Below, in pieces: positions 35,389-50,100 of a stretch of 64,000 bases of DNA. The translations under genes were made by a program, and so were the position numbers. Numbering within the stretch: position 1 is the stretch's first letter; each line of letters begins with the position of its first letter. Origin of the DNA: Rotaria sp. Silwood1 (lineage: Eukaryota; Rotifera; Eurotatoria; Philodinida; Philodinidae); assembly GCA_905250075.1 (NCBI GenBank), contig CAJNOP010000043.1, positions 368,772 to 432,771 on the forward strand, written 5' to 3'. The notes beneath the pieces were generated by a model. The model did not search any database, was not told where the DNA came from, and was given only the letters and a program-made list of their open reading frames with translations.

Positions 35389-37121
35389 AAGAGACACTAT
35401 GATACCGTCTAAAATCTATTTGTATGTTATTGAAACAGTTTATTTAGTCTCCTGTCTTCCAATAAAATTTCACCTTTATTTTTTTTTCTAAAACTTAACG
35501 TCTTTTAGGTATTCAAGTTAAAAATACGGTTTCTCTTTACAATTATATCGCACTTCTAACAATAAACACATTTTTCTTAATAAAAACTCGATTTTGGTCT
35601 ATTTAACTAGCCGAAATCTCTTTTATAGTATCAAAAGTTTTTCAAAAAACTTAATTTACAGGTAAACTAGATATTGAAAAGAAGATCCAATAGAAAGTTA
35701 CCAACTAACGTCGATGTGAATTGCCAGATCACTCACTTCAACTCTGGAGAATAGAAGTTCGGTACTAAAGAGACATACAAGTATTTGAAAAAAAAACACT
35801 TACACACATTTTCCTATAGATGTTTTCTTATATACATGTCGTCTTCGAATCGTTTCATATTATGATCAATAGCTTATATAGAATACTATAAAATACTATA
35901 ACTTTATAATCCATTCGTTCATCTTTAGAACAAATAAGAAACAAATATATGCTTATTACTGTTATAACAGAATTATTTATAATAAAAATCAATAATTTTA
36001 CTTGAAAATTATTGAGATTGATTAAAATTTTTGGTAACTTCTTTTTTTTTATATTATATTTTATAGTAGACTGAATACTCTTACAGAGTTATCAATAAAC
36101 ATTTCTAATCGAATACTTTTATTTATAATACGATCGCTTATATAAATTTCTTCAATATTCATAGTCACATATTTTAATGGGTCGTTTAGAGCACTGATCA
36201 ATTTTCTATTTGTTATTATCGCAATAAATAATCCTTTTTTTAAGCATTTTTTTTGTGCTGAGTGACTTACCTAGATTTCAGGATTTTGTTTCAATAAGAC
36301 AATGGCAAGCTTGTCGAATGAGAAGGTAATATAGAATTATACAAATATTTGTATTAAAACGCGAAAAGCTACATTTTTCTATGATCGTTATCTGATATAA
36401 TCATCAATAATTCATTCTTAAAAAAAAAGGACATTTATATTTGCCATGCACTATAGAAAAAAACAGCTATTTAGATAAGAAAAAACAATTTATGGAATTT
36501 TTTTGCAAATTTCAGTGTTCGAATTCAAACATTTGCAATGTGTTGGAATTTTTATCTTTTAAAATCTTAAACTAAGATTGATAATAAATATTTGTATAGA
36601 AAATATTATTAGCGAACAAGTTCGATTGAAACAAGACATTCATTGTTTCACTATTTGAATCTTTTTTTTTTTTCTTGATTTATATATTGTATGAAACTTT
36701 TTCATCGAAATCTTTTATTTAATGATCATTTTACCAAATTAACAAACATTTGTTTATTCGACAAGGTTGTCTAAAACATATTTTAATGCTAGACTTGAAA
36801 TTGATGTTATTCATATGAATTACTATTTTAAGTATCATTCTGATTAGAATTTCGTGTTTATAGTAATACTTCATATTTTATTCAATATCATATACAAACA
36901 CATTTCTGTAGTGTTGAATAAAGAAGAAGAAAAAAAAAAATTTTTACTTCTTTTTCTTTTTCTTCAACTATTCTGAAAATTAATAATGAAGTCTTTATTT
37001 TGTTTCATTTTCTTTTCAATCATTATACACAGAAGAAAAAGTGAGAAAAAAAAGAACTTGTATGTATGCTTTTAATTGTAACTCACATTCTCTTTTCTTC
37101 TTCCATTATTATGGACAAGCA

Positions 37122-37153
<32 letters not shown>

Positions 37154-38105
37154 CAAGATGGAGATACTACATTAAAAACCGCATGCATATACTTGAGTTG
37201 TCAAGTGATTTACCTTTTGTCTTTGTCGTGGAAATGTAATAGAAACGAATTTTTTGTTGGTATATGTATTTGATAGAAGCAACTAGACATAATCACAAGA
37301 AAAAAGAAAATCTTTTCTATATATTTGAACTAGTATACATAAAAAAAAAAAAAAAAAAAGAAAAGGTAAACTATTGCTTGTGCCCTATTGGATACTACTG
37401 AGAGATAAATCATAGACAAATGAGTCAGAAAAGTGCGTGTTAAATTTATAGAAAACTGTGTAAGAGATTGAATCATAGAGTTTGCGTGACATTGAACAAA
37501 ACCGATTGTGAACTGTGCATGATAGATTTGACGACGATGAAGAATGGAATAAGAGAGAAAACAGAAAGTCCAATAAACGTGATATTGTTCAACTGTTTCT
37601 CTTCGATTCTCACTTTCTTCTCCAACTTCTTTAAAATACTCATATTGTGTATAAATTTTCACTGTGTCTCATGAATAAGTCAAATGCTGAATATGTTTTA
37701 TTGATCGTACACGACAGAACACTATACATTACATATTCTTCGAAAGTCAATTTCGAGACTTTTTTCAATTAGTTGTAACAAGAAGAGAGAGAGAGAGGCG
37801 AGAGAAAAAGAAAGAGAATGAGAAAGAGTGTTGTATGTATGTGTATGTTCATTTTTTTTTGAGATGTTGTCACTGATGCACAACTAGAATGTTCGATACA
37901 AACAAATAGATGTGGTTTATTCCTTTGATTGTATTCTGAAACAACAGTTCTTTTTTATTTTATTATTCTCTTCTATGTTCAGATGTTGTATGTAGTCTCA
38001 TTCTGACATTATTATTGTAATATATTTTTTTTTCAGTACATATTGCATAGTAATTTTTATTGATGTTTAAAATTCATACAAATTTATATTTAAGACTAAA
38101 ACAGA
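35389..38105. other. Intergenic region upstream of the nesprin gene
   Basis: No gene is supported. Purine-rich GA tracts at 37125-37153 and 37781-37828 lie within 1 kb of the nesprin start and could be promoter elements (GAGA-like) or plain microsatellites. No clear TATA box was identified. Confidence 0.4.
37125..37153. repeat. (GA)n microsatellite
   Basis: An uninterrupted GA dinucleotide run of about 14 units, roughly 950 bases upstream of the nesprin start codon. Confidence 0.9.
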
Positions 38106-41100
38106 ATGCATAGTCCAACTCGATCACTTTTTTCTCCAACGGCATCTCGCACAACAGGTATTATTCCAGAAACAAGTGTTATTAGTCCACGATCGATTTC
38201 AAGTCGTAGTGAATTGGAAATTAGTATACATACACTTCAAAGTAAGATATATTTATTGTCTAAAAATTTGTTGTTATTTCGTACGAACAATAAATTACAT
38301 ACATCTGCTCTTTGAAAAACAAAAACCTTGAAAAAATTTTCTTTTATTATTTTGTAAAAAAAGAAAAAAACGGAAAAAGAAAATGAATAGAATCATTTTG
38401 CCATTATTCGAAAATCAGTATGTTATTGTCCTAATCGATTATCAAATGGTAGTATAATATCTATTACATTTTCATCTGATATGTATGAAAATAGATTGAA
38501 AGTGGTGTTCTCTGTATTTTTTTAATTATGTAAAGAAGTTTGTTGAAATTAAATCTGAGTTGATATTATATAATATGATATGTTTGTTTTTGTTTGATTA
38601 GATGAACAAGAACGTGTTCAAAAGAAAACTTTTACCAAATGGGTTAATATTTATTTATCATTACATGAACCACCTTATTTTATTAATGATCTATTCGAAG
38701 ATTTGAAAGATGGAACAAAACTTATTGCATTATTAGAAGTACTTTCTGGACAAACATTAGTAAATTAGATAAAAGAAAAAGAATTTTCTTTTTTTTTAAT
38801 GTCTTATTTATATTTTTAATTGTAGCCTGTGGAACGAGGTAATAAACGAGCTCATTATGTTAGTAATGTTAGTAATGCATTGAGATTTCTTGAAAGTCGA
38901 AAAGTAACTATTTGAAGATGAATCAATAGTTGTTGAATTTATATTTTGTTTTAATTAAAGATCAAACTAGTCAATATAGGTCCACTTGATATTGTCGATG
39001 GAAAGCCAACTATTATTTTGGGATTAATTTGGATGTTAATTTTATGTTATCAGGTAAAAAAAAATTAGTCATAACAATTCTGCGAAATATATTTTCTGTT
39101 ATAAGAATAAATCAAATTTTTCAGAAAATTTAAACATAGAAAGAAATATGACGTTAAGAAAAAGACATTTTCGGTTTCCACAATTTAAATTTGATTATTC
39201 ATCTGTAGAATATCTCAATAAGAATAGTTGCGCAGACATGTCCGATAATATAAATATCTTTAGCAAACTTGTCTGTATTGTCAAATCAATAGGAATTGAA
39301 TAAGATTAGTTGACACAATATAGAATAATAACATCACAATGATTCATACTGGGAATATTCCAATGAAATCTAAGGAGGGAGCTCTTCGAACTGATATCCA
39401 CCGTTTGTGCTCATATTGAAGTCAAAACAGATTTGGATAAGACTAGAAAATTTCTAAAATGATTTGTGCGCATGAGCTTCTAAATATTCGAATTATGATC
39501 GTTTTACTGAATTTTCGACGTGAAACTTCGCCGATAGATAGATCTGATGGCTTTGGTAATATACAGAAAGTTTGAACTAAAAAAGAATAATCCTTTGTTG
39601 ACAATATCACATTGTCCAAAAAATTTCTTAATGATGAAATTTTAGATCGTAAAGCGTTTATTTGATTTTTCGATAAATATCTATAAAGCTAAATCGATAA
39701 ATCAGTAAGATGTTCAAAATTCGACTATAGCGGTCTATGGGCTCGAACCTTTTTAGGGCTTTGCTAGTCTCATCGATATTTTCTTCTATTAAAGATATAT
39801 ATGCCAATAATTATGAAGAAAAAGAACAAAAACATCTCATTTATAAAGATAGCAATACCGTTTTTTTTTCCAGAAGATTCATTATTTTTATGAAATTCAT
39901 TGATTACTCTATGAATATGAAATATATTTACAATAAATAAAAAGGTTTTTCAATTCATGAATAGTGTCACGTTTTTTTGGATTCTAAATAAACAGTAAAA
40001 TTTTGATCGATTTCGGTTACTAGGGAAGTCTTCTAACTGATTAATCATTTTTAGGTCGAGACTGTGCATGATGTATACTTTTATGAGTTATAGGTATACG
40101 AAGAATTAGTCAGACCCCTAGCTTATTGCTCCGGTGATACAACAGTTTTACTGTTTTTGTTTATAACTTAATGCCGTGATCATTGTCAGGAATGCAAGGA
40201 AAACGTTTTTTTTCAATTTGAAACTTAGCATAGAGTCAGATTTCTATGAAAATAGATTATTGTGAAAGTTACACACGAAATCTACTAGTATTTTTAAGCG
40301 ATGTAAAAGATCTCCTTTTTTCAGAGTCGTATCTTAGGATAGGAAGAATGAAAGGATTGGAAATTTTCACAATAAACTTTTCTCGGTAATGCCTGTAAAC
40401 CTTACGAATATCATATCACTGCAGCCATAAGCGAAGAAGTTGAATTCTTCCCAGGCTATTCATCAGCCGTTAGAGTATGATGTACATAGTCTTGATTTAC
40501 AAGCGATGAATCAGTTACAGAGCTTTCCGGGTTCAAATAATCATAGATATTCACCATGATCATTACTCCTTTGCTTTTTAATTATCTATCCATTAAGGGC
40601 TCCATTATTTGGAGTTTCTAGAGATTGACTCAATAGAAAAAATTTGATATATTCAAAGCATGTGAACTTGATAAGTACAGGGAAAAAATGTCATAGACTC
40701 GAAAATTCCGAATGCTGTCTCCTATGAAATATCAGAATCACAATGGCCAAACATGACCTTAATTTTTGTCCTCGTTTCTTCAAGATGATATGTTCGACCG
40801 AGCTGAATATTTTTTTTATATATACTAGACAGTGTTTGGGATGGATTTTTTACTTTCTTTTTATTTTTGTCCTTCGAATAAAAAAGCTAAAATAACGAAT
40901 ATGCTGTAAACACCGCATGTGTTTTTTTAATAGAACTTCTTTGTAAGAGCTACCAAACGTAAGAACAACAACATTTTTTGAAACGAAAAAAAAAAATACC
41001 CATCCCAAGCAGGGTCTAGTATATGTAACAAAAGTTTCAGCTCGATCGTACGTACTACGCCGAAGTAACAGAGATGTTTCTGCAATTTTTTTTCATGCTA

Positions 41101-44100
41101 AAATCGTTTTGAGGAAAATACGAAACGATGTACAGTTTTTGCTATTTCGACCACGTAAATTTGATTGCTTCTCAAGTTTTGTAACGTTCAGAGACAATAT
41201 TTGGGACTCAAATGTATTCAGTAGATCGATAATGCTTAAAAACTATACAGCCATCTAAAAACACCGAAAATGATCAAAACACATTTTTTGAGTGAGAAAA
41301 AAGAATACATTTAAATACACATCTTTAAAAAATAACGAAAATGTTAAAAATATAAAATTCGTTATAGATAATTTTATGTTAAAAATTTAAATATTTTAAT
41401 TGTATTCCACTAGTTGGCCTATTTTTGAGAAATCTTTGTTTCTTTCCATTGGAATGAAAAGTTCACTAATGTTCTATTAGATGAGAAACATTTTCTTTCT
41501 GTCAGAACTGAGTTAATTTTCTTCTCCAAAAATTAGAACATACAAATATGAAACCATTGTGAGTTTTTTTTTATTAAAACCAACAAAAAAAAAATATGTT
41601 TGACAACATCAATCATACAACAAACAAAACTATTTTGTTTGACAAAAAAAAACATTATAGAATGGTTATAATTGTAAATAATTTATAACTGTAATTGTTT
41701 AAAAAAATCAATGTTTCATTAATTATTATTTTATATATTAAGATTGAAGATTCAAGTATGTTCGACGAAGATTCCAAAGATCATCGTAGTAAAGCTAAAG
41801 ATGCTTTACTTGAATGGGTACGAAAAAAAACAAGAGGGTATGTTATTATTGATTTTTATTTAAAATTTTTTTTTTTGTTTTTGTTTCCAATTTGAATATG
41901 TTTTTATAAAAATAAATTTAGATGTTTTTCAACATCCGAAGTACTTCGGTGAGAACATATACTAAAATATATGAACATTCTCTATAGCTCTTCTTCTTCT
42001 TCTTCTTCTTGCTGAAAAAAATATTACTATTGAGAATAGATAATAATATTTATTTTTAATTTTTACTAGAAAACTCGAAGGGTTGGATGTACGAGATTTT
42101 ACATCAAGTTGGCGTGATGGTTTTGCTTTTAATGCATTAATTTATGCCATTCGTCCTGAATTAATTGATTTACGTCGTATTTCGAGAATGGAAGTTCGTG
42201 AACGATTAGAAAATGCATTTAATGTTGCTGAACAACATCTTGGTGTACCACGCTTAATTGATGCTGAAGGTTTGTCTTATTTTTCTTTTTATATTATTTA
42301 AATTAAACCTTCCACTAAAATAACATAAGTAAAAATTTATGAAAAAAAAAAAAAACGAGAACAAATGCGTTTGTGAGTGAACTCATTCAATATATTTAAA
42401 AAAGAGAGGTGAACGAATAATGAGTAAAGTTCAAGTTTAATATTATAAAATAAACATCACATACTTACTCTTTTTTGTCTTTCTTTTACAGATGTTGATG
42501 TAACCAAACCAGACGAAAAATCGATTATGACTTATATAGCTCAATTCTCTCGTCGATTCCCTGATTTGGTATGTGTCATATGTATTTGTTCATCTGAAAG
42601 TTTGTTTAAAAAATTCTCTCTTTTCTTTTTCTTTTCAGCCTTTCGGATCGATAAACAAAGAACATGGTGAACTTCTTCGTTGGTTAGCAGACACTCGACA
42701 ACGTTTGACGCACGTTATTGAAGCACCCATCATAGACATTCGAGCTGAATATAAAGTAACTACTCATTTTATGTGTGAATGTTTGCCTTTACCTATCGTT
42801 CATACAGAGCGTGCACGCGAGAGAGAGAGAGAGGGAGAGAGAGCATAAGAAGGGTATACAACTATGAAAATGAATGTCTGTATGAAGCAATAGAAAAAAA
42901 AAAGGTGCTACCGAATTACAAACAAACCACAATTATATCCATTAAGAAAAAAACTATTTCGTCATTGACATTGATAGGAATACGTTAAACAAGTTAAAGA
43001 ATTTGTTGAAAAGCAAAAGCAATGGAAGGCATTCGAACGCAAAGAATCCAAATCTCCACATTTTCCCGGTGAAAAATTAAAAGAATTAAAAGATCAATTT
43101 GACGACATCACTCACAGGTAGACATTGTCATTCTTTCGTTTGTTTTATTGAAACGAACAAATTTTTTTTTTTTTTTGTTCTTTATTCTTATAGCATGAAT
43201 CGGTGGAGACACAAATTAGATACAAATCTTCCAGGAGATCTTCGTCAAATTGTTGAATGGATTTATAGAGCTGAAGATGTTTTAGCGCGAGGAATTAATT
43301 TCGATTCATCAAATTTAGCACCTGAAGAAAATCTTCAACGTTTTAATGAACTTAATGAAGAACATATGGTAAGAATTTTTATTTTTTTTTCTGAAATGAA
43401 ATTTTTTTTTTCTTCTTATTTGAGACTATTTTTACGGATAAAGAAGTTGTGTCAACAAAATTTCAACGTTTAAAACGTGATCCATCTATTGTTAATCAAC
43501 AAATAGCAATTGAACATTTAACAAATTTAGATGAACGTCTTAATATAATAATGAATAGTAGTGATGAACGAGGACATTATTTAGATTTTGAACAAATTCA
43601 TTGGAAAGTACAAATATATTTTGCTCAATTAGAACATTTAATGGAAATTTTAAATAAAAAACAAGGAAGTATTCATCAAACAGAACAATTATATTATGAA
43701 TATAAAGTATGAAAAGACGAAAAAAAAAAGAAAAATTTTAAAAACCAAGTTTATTTATTTTTAGCGAAAGATTCATGATGAAAAAATTATTGTAACTATT
43801 GAAAGTCTTCTACCAGAATTAACACGTAAAGCACAAAGTTATAGTCAATTACGAAAGAAAGGTAAAGATCTTTAATTTAATTTAATAAATAATGTATTCT
43901 TGTTTTTTTTGAATATGTTTAAATAAAAAGATGATCAAACATCGAAAGGTTTTAATGCATATTGTGAATATGTTCGTAAAACATTAAAAAGTGCAGCTAT
44001 TGATCTTAAAACAAAAGAACACATGTTACAAGAAACAATGGATAATTGGAAAATTTATCTTAGTTCGTATGATCAATTAGAAAGATGGTTAACTGAAGGT

Positions 44101-47100
44101 GATCAAGTGCTTCTACGTTCATCAGAAGAAAAATTTGTAAGTTCAATTTCTTTCTATCCTTGAAATAAATTATGTCAATAAACTGTTCTTGAAAGAATTC
44201 CTATATCGAATATAAGTATTCTTGTGAATAATGAGGAAAAAAAAAGATCATTATACTTTGATATGTGATAACTTTTCGTTTTAAAATATTGTCTTCAATA
44301 TGTATTTTAAAATTATCAGTTTATTTTGGATTTGAAGGGAAATAGAAAATTTAATTTTCAAAGTTTTTTTCCCTAAACTAAAGGAATATATATATATATG
44401 AATCATTTGTATTTCTAACCAGGAAAATCTTCCAATCGTAAGTCTCGATATGGGAAAATCTGGGGTGAGCTAGCCGCTTCTTCACTTTTCACGTTGTGTC
44501 TTTGAAAATTTTGAGCATTTGCTGGAAACTGTCTATTGAGTAGAGTTTGCGAAGTCCAAAATTTTCGTACCCGGTCGAACTGTACTCTGATGCTCCCAAG
44601 AAAATTTTCCAATCGCAATTAGATAGTTGTCCCGAACATACGAGATACTTTTTTTTTCAGTTTTTCATACTCGGTAACTAGCGCGCGTCTCACATTTCTT
44701 ATACAAGTAGAATCAATGAAGTTCAAAATTTTTAGTACTCAACCAACTCCACAGGCTCTACTTTCGAGCTTAAGAAAACAACTGTTATCAGACATCTTCT
44801 GCTAGACAGACTATTTCTGACTGTGTGTCAAATCTTTAGCTCCTTCCACTTCTAAAAGCTATTAAGAGGTTTGGTCAAGATATTACACTCTTATGGAACT
44901 TTTTGAATCAATGTCTTGATCTTCTTCAGGAAAACTAATTTTCGAATTTCGACTAGAGACTTGGTGTTGGAGACAAATCTTAACTAGAATAGTTTTAGAT
45001 CTTTTGATTTGCTTCTATCCTGTAATAAGAACATTGAATCTATCATTTATATGTGAGCGATGTAAAAGCTAAGCATTTAAGATAGCTATATTTTTCAGGA
45101 TATTTCTAGTTCATTTAGTTCCACGTAATGCATGTTGTTTCAACTCACAAGTGATTAATCAATTGGAAGACTTCTCTCGATAGTTAAATTCTATGAGATC
45201 GTTGGAGTAATTTATTTATTCTGCTGGACAAAATCGAAATAAAAACTAGCCGACAGACAAAAACATACAAAAACTTTTCATAAACTCGAAAAAAGATTAG
45301 AATTACTTGATCGATATTGGGTCCGATGATGTAGAAAGAATAGACATTTTTGAAACTAATATCATCCTAAGAAACTATTTTATAGTTTTTACAATCGTTA
45401 CAAGGTGTAATCTTTGTTTATTTCAATTTTTGAAATTCTTGTATTCATTTAAATAGCCTTATTTAACTATACAAACGCTTACTTTCAAAAGAAACCAGAA
45501 AGCCTTTTTTTTTTTTGATAAATATTAATAAAAAGGCTGCTGTGTTATTGTATTGTCTCTGTCAAGTATTGATGTATTTAAGCAAAAGAAGAATAAACTA
45601 TACTGTTGCATGCGATAAGTTTAAAAGAATGGTACGTACCAAAGAGGTCACGCATGATTTTGATGCCCCAAGGGTACACTCATAAATATGGAACAAAAAC
45701 TATTAAAAATATTAGTAGCTTTGTCAGCTATTTTAATAAAAAAATATTTACTCTAACAAACTCTTTTAAGAATAGATCTATGCATAGTAACCTTATGCGT
45801 ACAACTTTGACTTGCACAACTTTAATTACTAGATCTCAGTGTATTATAATAGTGTTCAAATAAAAAATAGAACTATTTCATGAAAAGATCTTGAAAAAAA
45901 TGAAATTATTCTTCTAAAAATTTGTTCAATATTCGCATTTTTATAATTCATTGTATTGATAGAATTATTTTGCAAATATAAATCGTTGGGCTGAAACACA
46001 TGAAAAATTACGTATAGCAATGGAAAGTTTAATATCTGTATGTGATAATGAAATCGTAGCAACTTTACAAAAGAAATTGCTATTTATTAATCGACGATGG
46101 AAAGAAGTATTAGATCGAATTCAACAATTTGAACATGGTGAATCAATTAAGAAAAAACGTGATGAATTTTATGCTGGTCGTTCGAATATATTAGATACAT
46201 TAGATAAAATTGATGCCGAAATACAATCGTATTTACCATGTACAACAAAAGCACTTAAAGATCAAGAAAATCGTCTTTATGTAAGTTGAAAACAAGTTTT
46301 TTTTTTTTTTTTATATTATTTATTTTTGTTTTGTTTATTAGAAAGCACAATCAGGAATTGATATGCTCAATGAAAATATTCAAGCTCTTGCTAAATTAAG
46401 TCAAATGATAGCACGTGAAAGTGGTGAAACACATGCAACAAGTGAAATGAATTCGATGTTACAAACATGTTTTGATAAATTACGTCGAATACAAGAATCT
46501 TTACCATCAACATTGAAACGAAATAAAATTATGCTTGGACATTTACAAAAATTTGAAGATGGTCTACAAAAATGTCAACAATGGTTTAATGAAGCTAAAC
46601 AATTATTTAGTCGATATTCAATTCAAGTACCAGTAAAACGTATTGAAGATTTTCTTGAACAACATCGAGTAAATATTTTGATAATCGTATTATTAACTAT
46701 TTTGATTATTTTATAGAATTTTTTTGCTGAAATTGGTTATTATCAATCATTACTCGAAAGCAAAGCAAAACTAATACTAACTATGAAAAAATCCAATGAA
46801 AATTTAGTTCCATTAGATTTTTCTCCAATCGATGAACAATATCGACAATTAATTGATACATTTGATGTAATAAAATTTAAAATGAAAATCTATTTTTTTT
46901 CTTTTTTTACTAAACATTTTTCTTTTAGCAAATAAATCAACAAGTATCTTATTGGGAAAAAGAATTTAATCAACATTCACAATTATGGAAAGATTTTCAT
47001 CAACGTTTAAAATATTTAGAAGAATGGATAGATCAAGCACAAAATATTGTTAAAGAAAAACATGATGATTATGCATATCTTATACGTAAACATAAAGATT

Positions 47101-50100
47101 TTTTTCAAACAATTGATGATGAAATATTACATGGTTTTATTAAATCTGGACGTGAATTATTACATATAAGAGATAAAATTGAACAAAAAGAAATACAATT
47201 TTTAATGGATACACTTGAATCAAAATGGAAAACTATAATATGTTATGCTCCAATACGTTTATTACGTTTACAATTTGAACGTATTGAACATATTATTGTA
47301 CAAGAATTAGAACAAGCTGAAAATGAACTTAATGATGAACTTAAACAATTAGAACGTCAACATGATACAAGTGAAATTTTACGACGTCATAATGAACGTT
47401 TTCAATTAAATAATTTTTGTCCAACTATGGAAATACATATGAAAGATTTACATACATATGCAAATGATATTCGTACAAAAGAACAAGAACAAACATTAGT
47501 TACTCATGATAATGAACAAATTGATCAACGTACAATTAAATTAAATAATTATTGGACACATATGCAAACAAAAATTGATAATGTTAGAAGAAAACTTCAA
47601 ACTATACCAAAAAAATGGCAAGAATTTGAAGAAAAGTAAATTTTAACATATAAGAAAATTAACAAAATTAATAATATTTTATTTGCTTTTTTTTGTAGAT
47701 TTCATCATGTTGAAACTTGGATGAATACAATTGAACGATCAATGACTAATACACAAAATACTGAAATACCTTTGGAACAATATAAAGCACTTGTTCATAA
47801 ATTTAAGGTTTGTCAAATTGTTTGACTATAAATCATATTGACTTAGAATTTTATATTATTAGATTTTAGTAAAGATTCTAATCATAGGATTTTCTTATAA
47901 TACTGACAGACTGTAGAGTGTTTTTGCCTGTTTGCCCTTGTTATTTATTTTCTTTAGTATAACATGCCTTTAGGGACTCATGTATTTTTACCATGCTAAT
48001 ATTATGACAATTTTTAAATGGAAATAAAAGATTGTCTTGATAAGAAGATAAATTAGACTTCAAACTTTATATGAATAAAATTCTCGATGAAATTGGTACA
48101 TTGTAATTTTTCTAATATTTCCTGTTGTAAGATATTCAATATTCGAAAATCTCTCATGTGTAAAAGCAAATTTTGTTCAAATATTTATATGTTTTGAAAA
48201 GAAATACTAGAAAAGATGAAACTTGTACAATCAACTGATCTCTCTAAGAACTTTGTTCATACAAAGTATACAGTCGAAACTTGAAAACCCACTTTCCAAA
48301 TGATCTGAGGAGAGTCCACAGCTTTTTATTCAAAAATAACGAGTGAAATTTCGATATCTCAATAACGAAAGTTCAGAAAATCAAACCTTTCTAGACTTTT
48401 CTATTACTCACCAGATGAACATCGTCTTGATTGAAAAGTGTTTTAACATTAGAAGAGGTTCCTTCATCAGAAGGCTACTTGTGGATACCAAAATTTTGTA
48501 AAAATTCATACAGTTTTGCATCATCCTTCAGCAAAAAGGGCAGTCTCACCATTACGATGGATATCTCGATATTCTTTTTTAAGTATGTGCTATACTGAAA
48601 AATTACCTATTCTTTTAGCTAAATGTCATAAAATTGATATATTTGCACTATCAATAAGTATTTCAAAAATGTAAATCCCAAACATTTGACTCTCTTTTGC
48701 AAAACAAAATATATTAAAGAATTCCAATTTGAATTTATTTAATCTACCATTAAGAAAACTTTTGATATAGAAAAATTGTACGCAGTCTACTAATAATCTG
48801 ACACATATTTTATACATTTAACAAAATATAATTTACGATATTCTTTTAATTTCATAGAATGATTTTCAACAAATCGATACAATATCTGAGTATACTAAAT
48901 CTTTACCATTAATCTTAAATGATCTAATTGAAGAACAAGCAACTGATGAACCAGCACGTTATCGTCAACGACTTGATTTATTATTATCACATTATAAACA
49001 ATTATGTATTTCAATTGAAGAAACATCTCAATATTGTTCAGTTATAATTCCAGCTAAAATGATACATGAAAATAGTTTACAATTAAATGCATCATTAATA
49101 AATCTATCAAATGTATTAATTAATTTTCGTGATTTATCTGATGTTCGTATTACATTACAAGATCAAATACAAATATGTAATAATTTAAAAAATTTTTCAC
49201 AACAAGTTAATGAACTTGTTATACGTGGAAATGAACTAATGAAATTATCTATGGTACCAAAATATGTTCAACAAGATGTACAAAATATACAAAAAATGTA
49301 TAATGATAAAGTTCAATTAGCACAAGATTTATTAGAAAAACTTCAAGTAAAACAAATGAATTTGTTTTCTTTTCATCGAGATTCTTTTTTTGTTTATAGC
49401 GTTTACTTGAACTTTGGGAACGTTTTGATGCAAATAAACGTCGTTATCAACAACAAACTGAACGATTAAATAATGAACTTTCACAATTAAATACGAATAG
49501 AAATTCTATTGCTTCATTTCAACATGAAATTGATAATTGCAAAGTACATAAAAGAAAAATACTTCAATCTTTTTTTTTTCTATTGTCTTATTTATTTATT
49601 TAGCATCTTCGAAATTCTTATGCTGATTTAAAACCATTAGTTGATGAAACCGGACAAGTTTTACAAACAATATCATCAAATAATTTATTACCTTATGGAA
49701 ATTTACAAACACTTAAAACTGATTATGATAATATACAAGAAGATTTATTTGAAAAATTACGAATAATTGATGAAATTTTACAAGATTTAATATCTGATAA
49801 TGATAAATGGACACAATTTAATGATGAACTTAAACGTTTAGAAACATTATTTAAAGATATAACTTTAATACTTGATACAAAAATGCCTGGAGAAAAATCA
49901 TTAGAAGAAAAACAACAAATTTTAGAGGTAGAAAAAAGTTTTATATTTCATAAAAAGACATTAATTATCATTGAATAGTCTAATGATTGAGATATCAAGT
50001 ATATATCTTCAATAAATAAATCAACATTTAAAATAAACGAAAGTTAAAGTGAAAATGTTAAATTTTCCTATAAAAATTATTTCTAATTGATGTGATTCAA

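Larger units (their letters stand above)
38602..42568 (+). other. Exons coding the tandem CH actin-binding module of nesprin
   Basis: CH1 is coded by exons 2-4 (residues about 48-155) and ends with [13 protein letters not shown]2 is coded by exons 5-7 (about 163-279), containing [10 protein letters not shown] and ending [19 protein letters not shown]. The two domains are separated by a short acidic linker and, in the gene, by a 2.7-kb intron. The linker is much shorter than the one recalled for vertebrate nesprin-1. All hallmark hydrophobic positions of type 1 and type 2 CH domains appear present. Confidence 0.88.

Noticed and set aside
43369-43473. Apparent frameshift in nesprin after exon 10
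   Set aside because: Acceptors near 43443 and 43446 give the wrong phase, but an acceptor ending at 43424 restores the frame (exon 11 starts 43425), so no disruption is needed.
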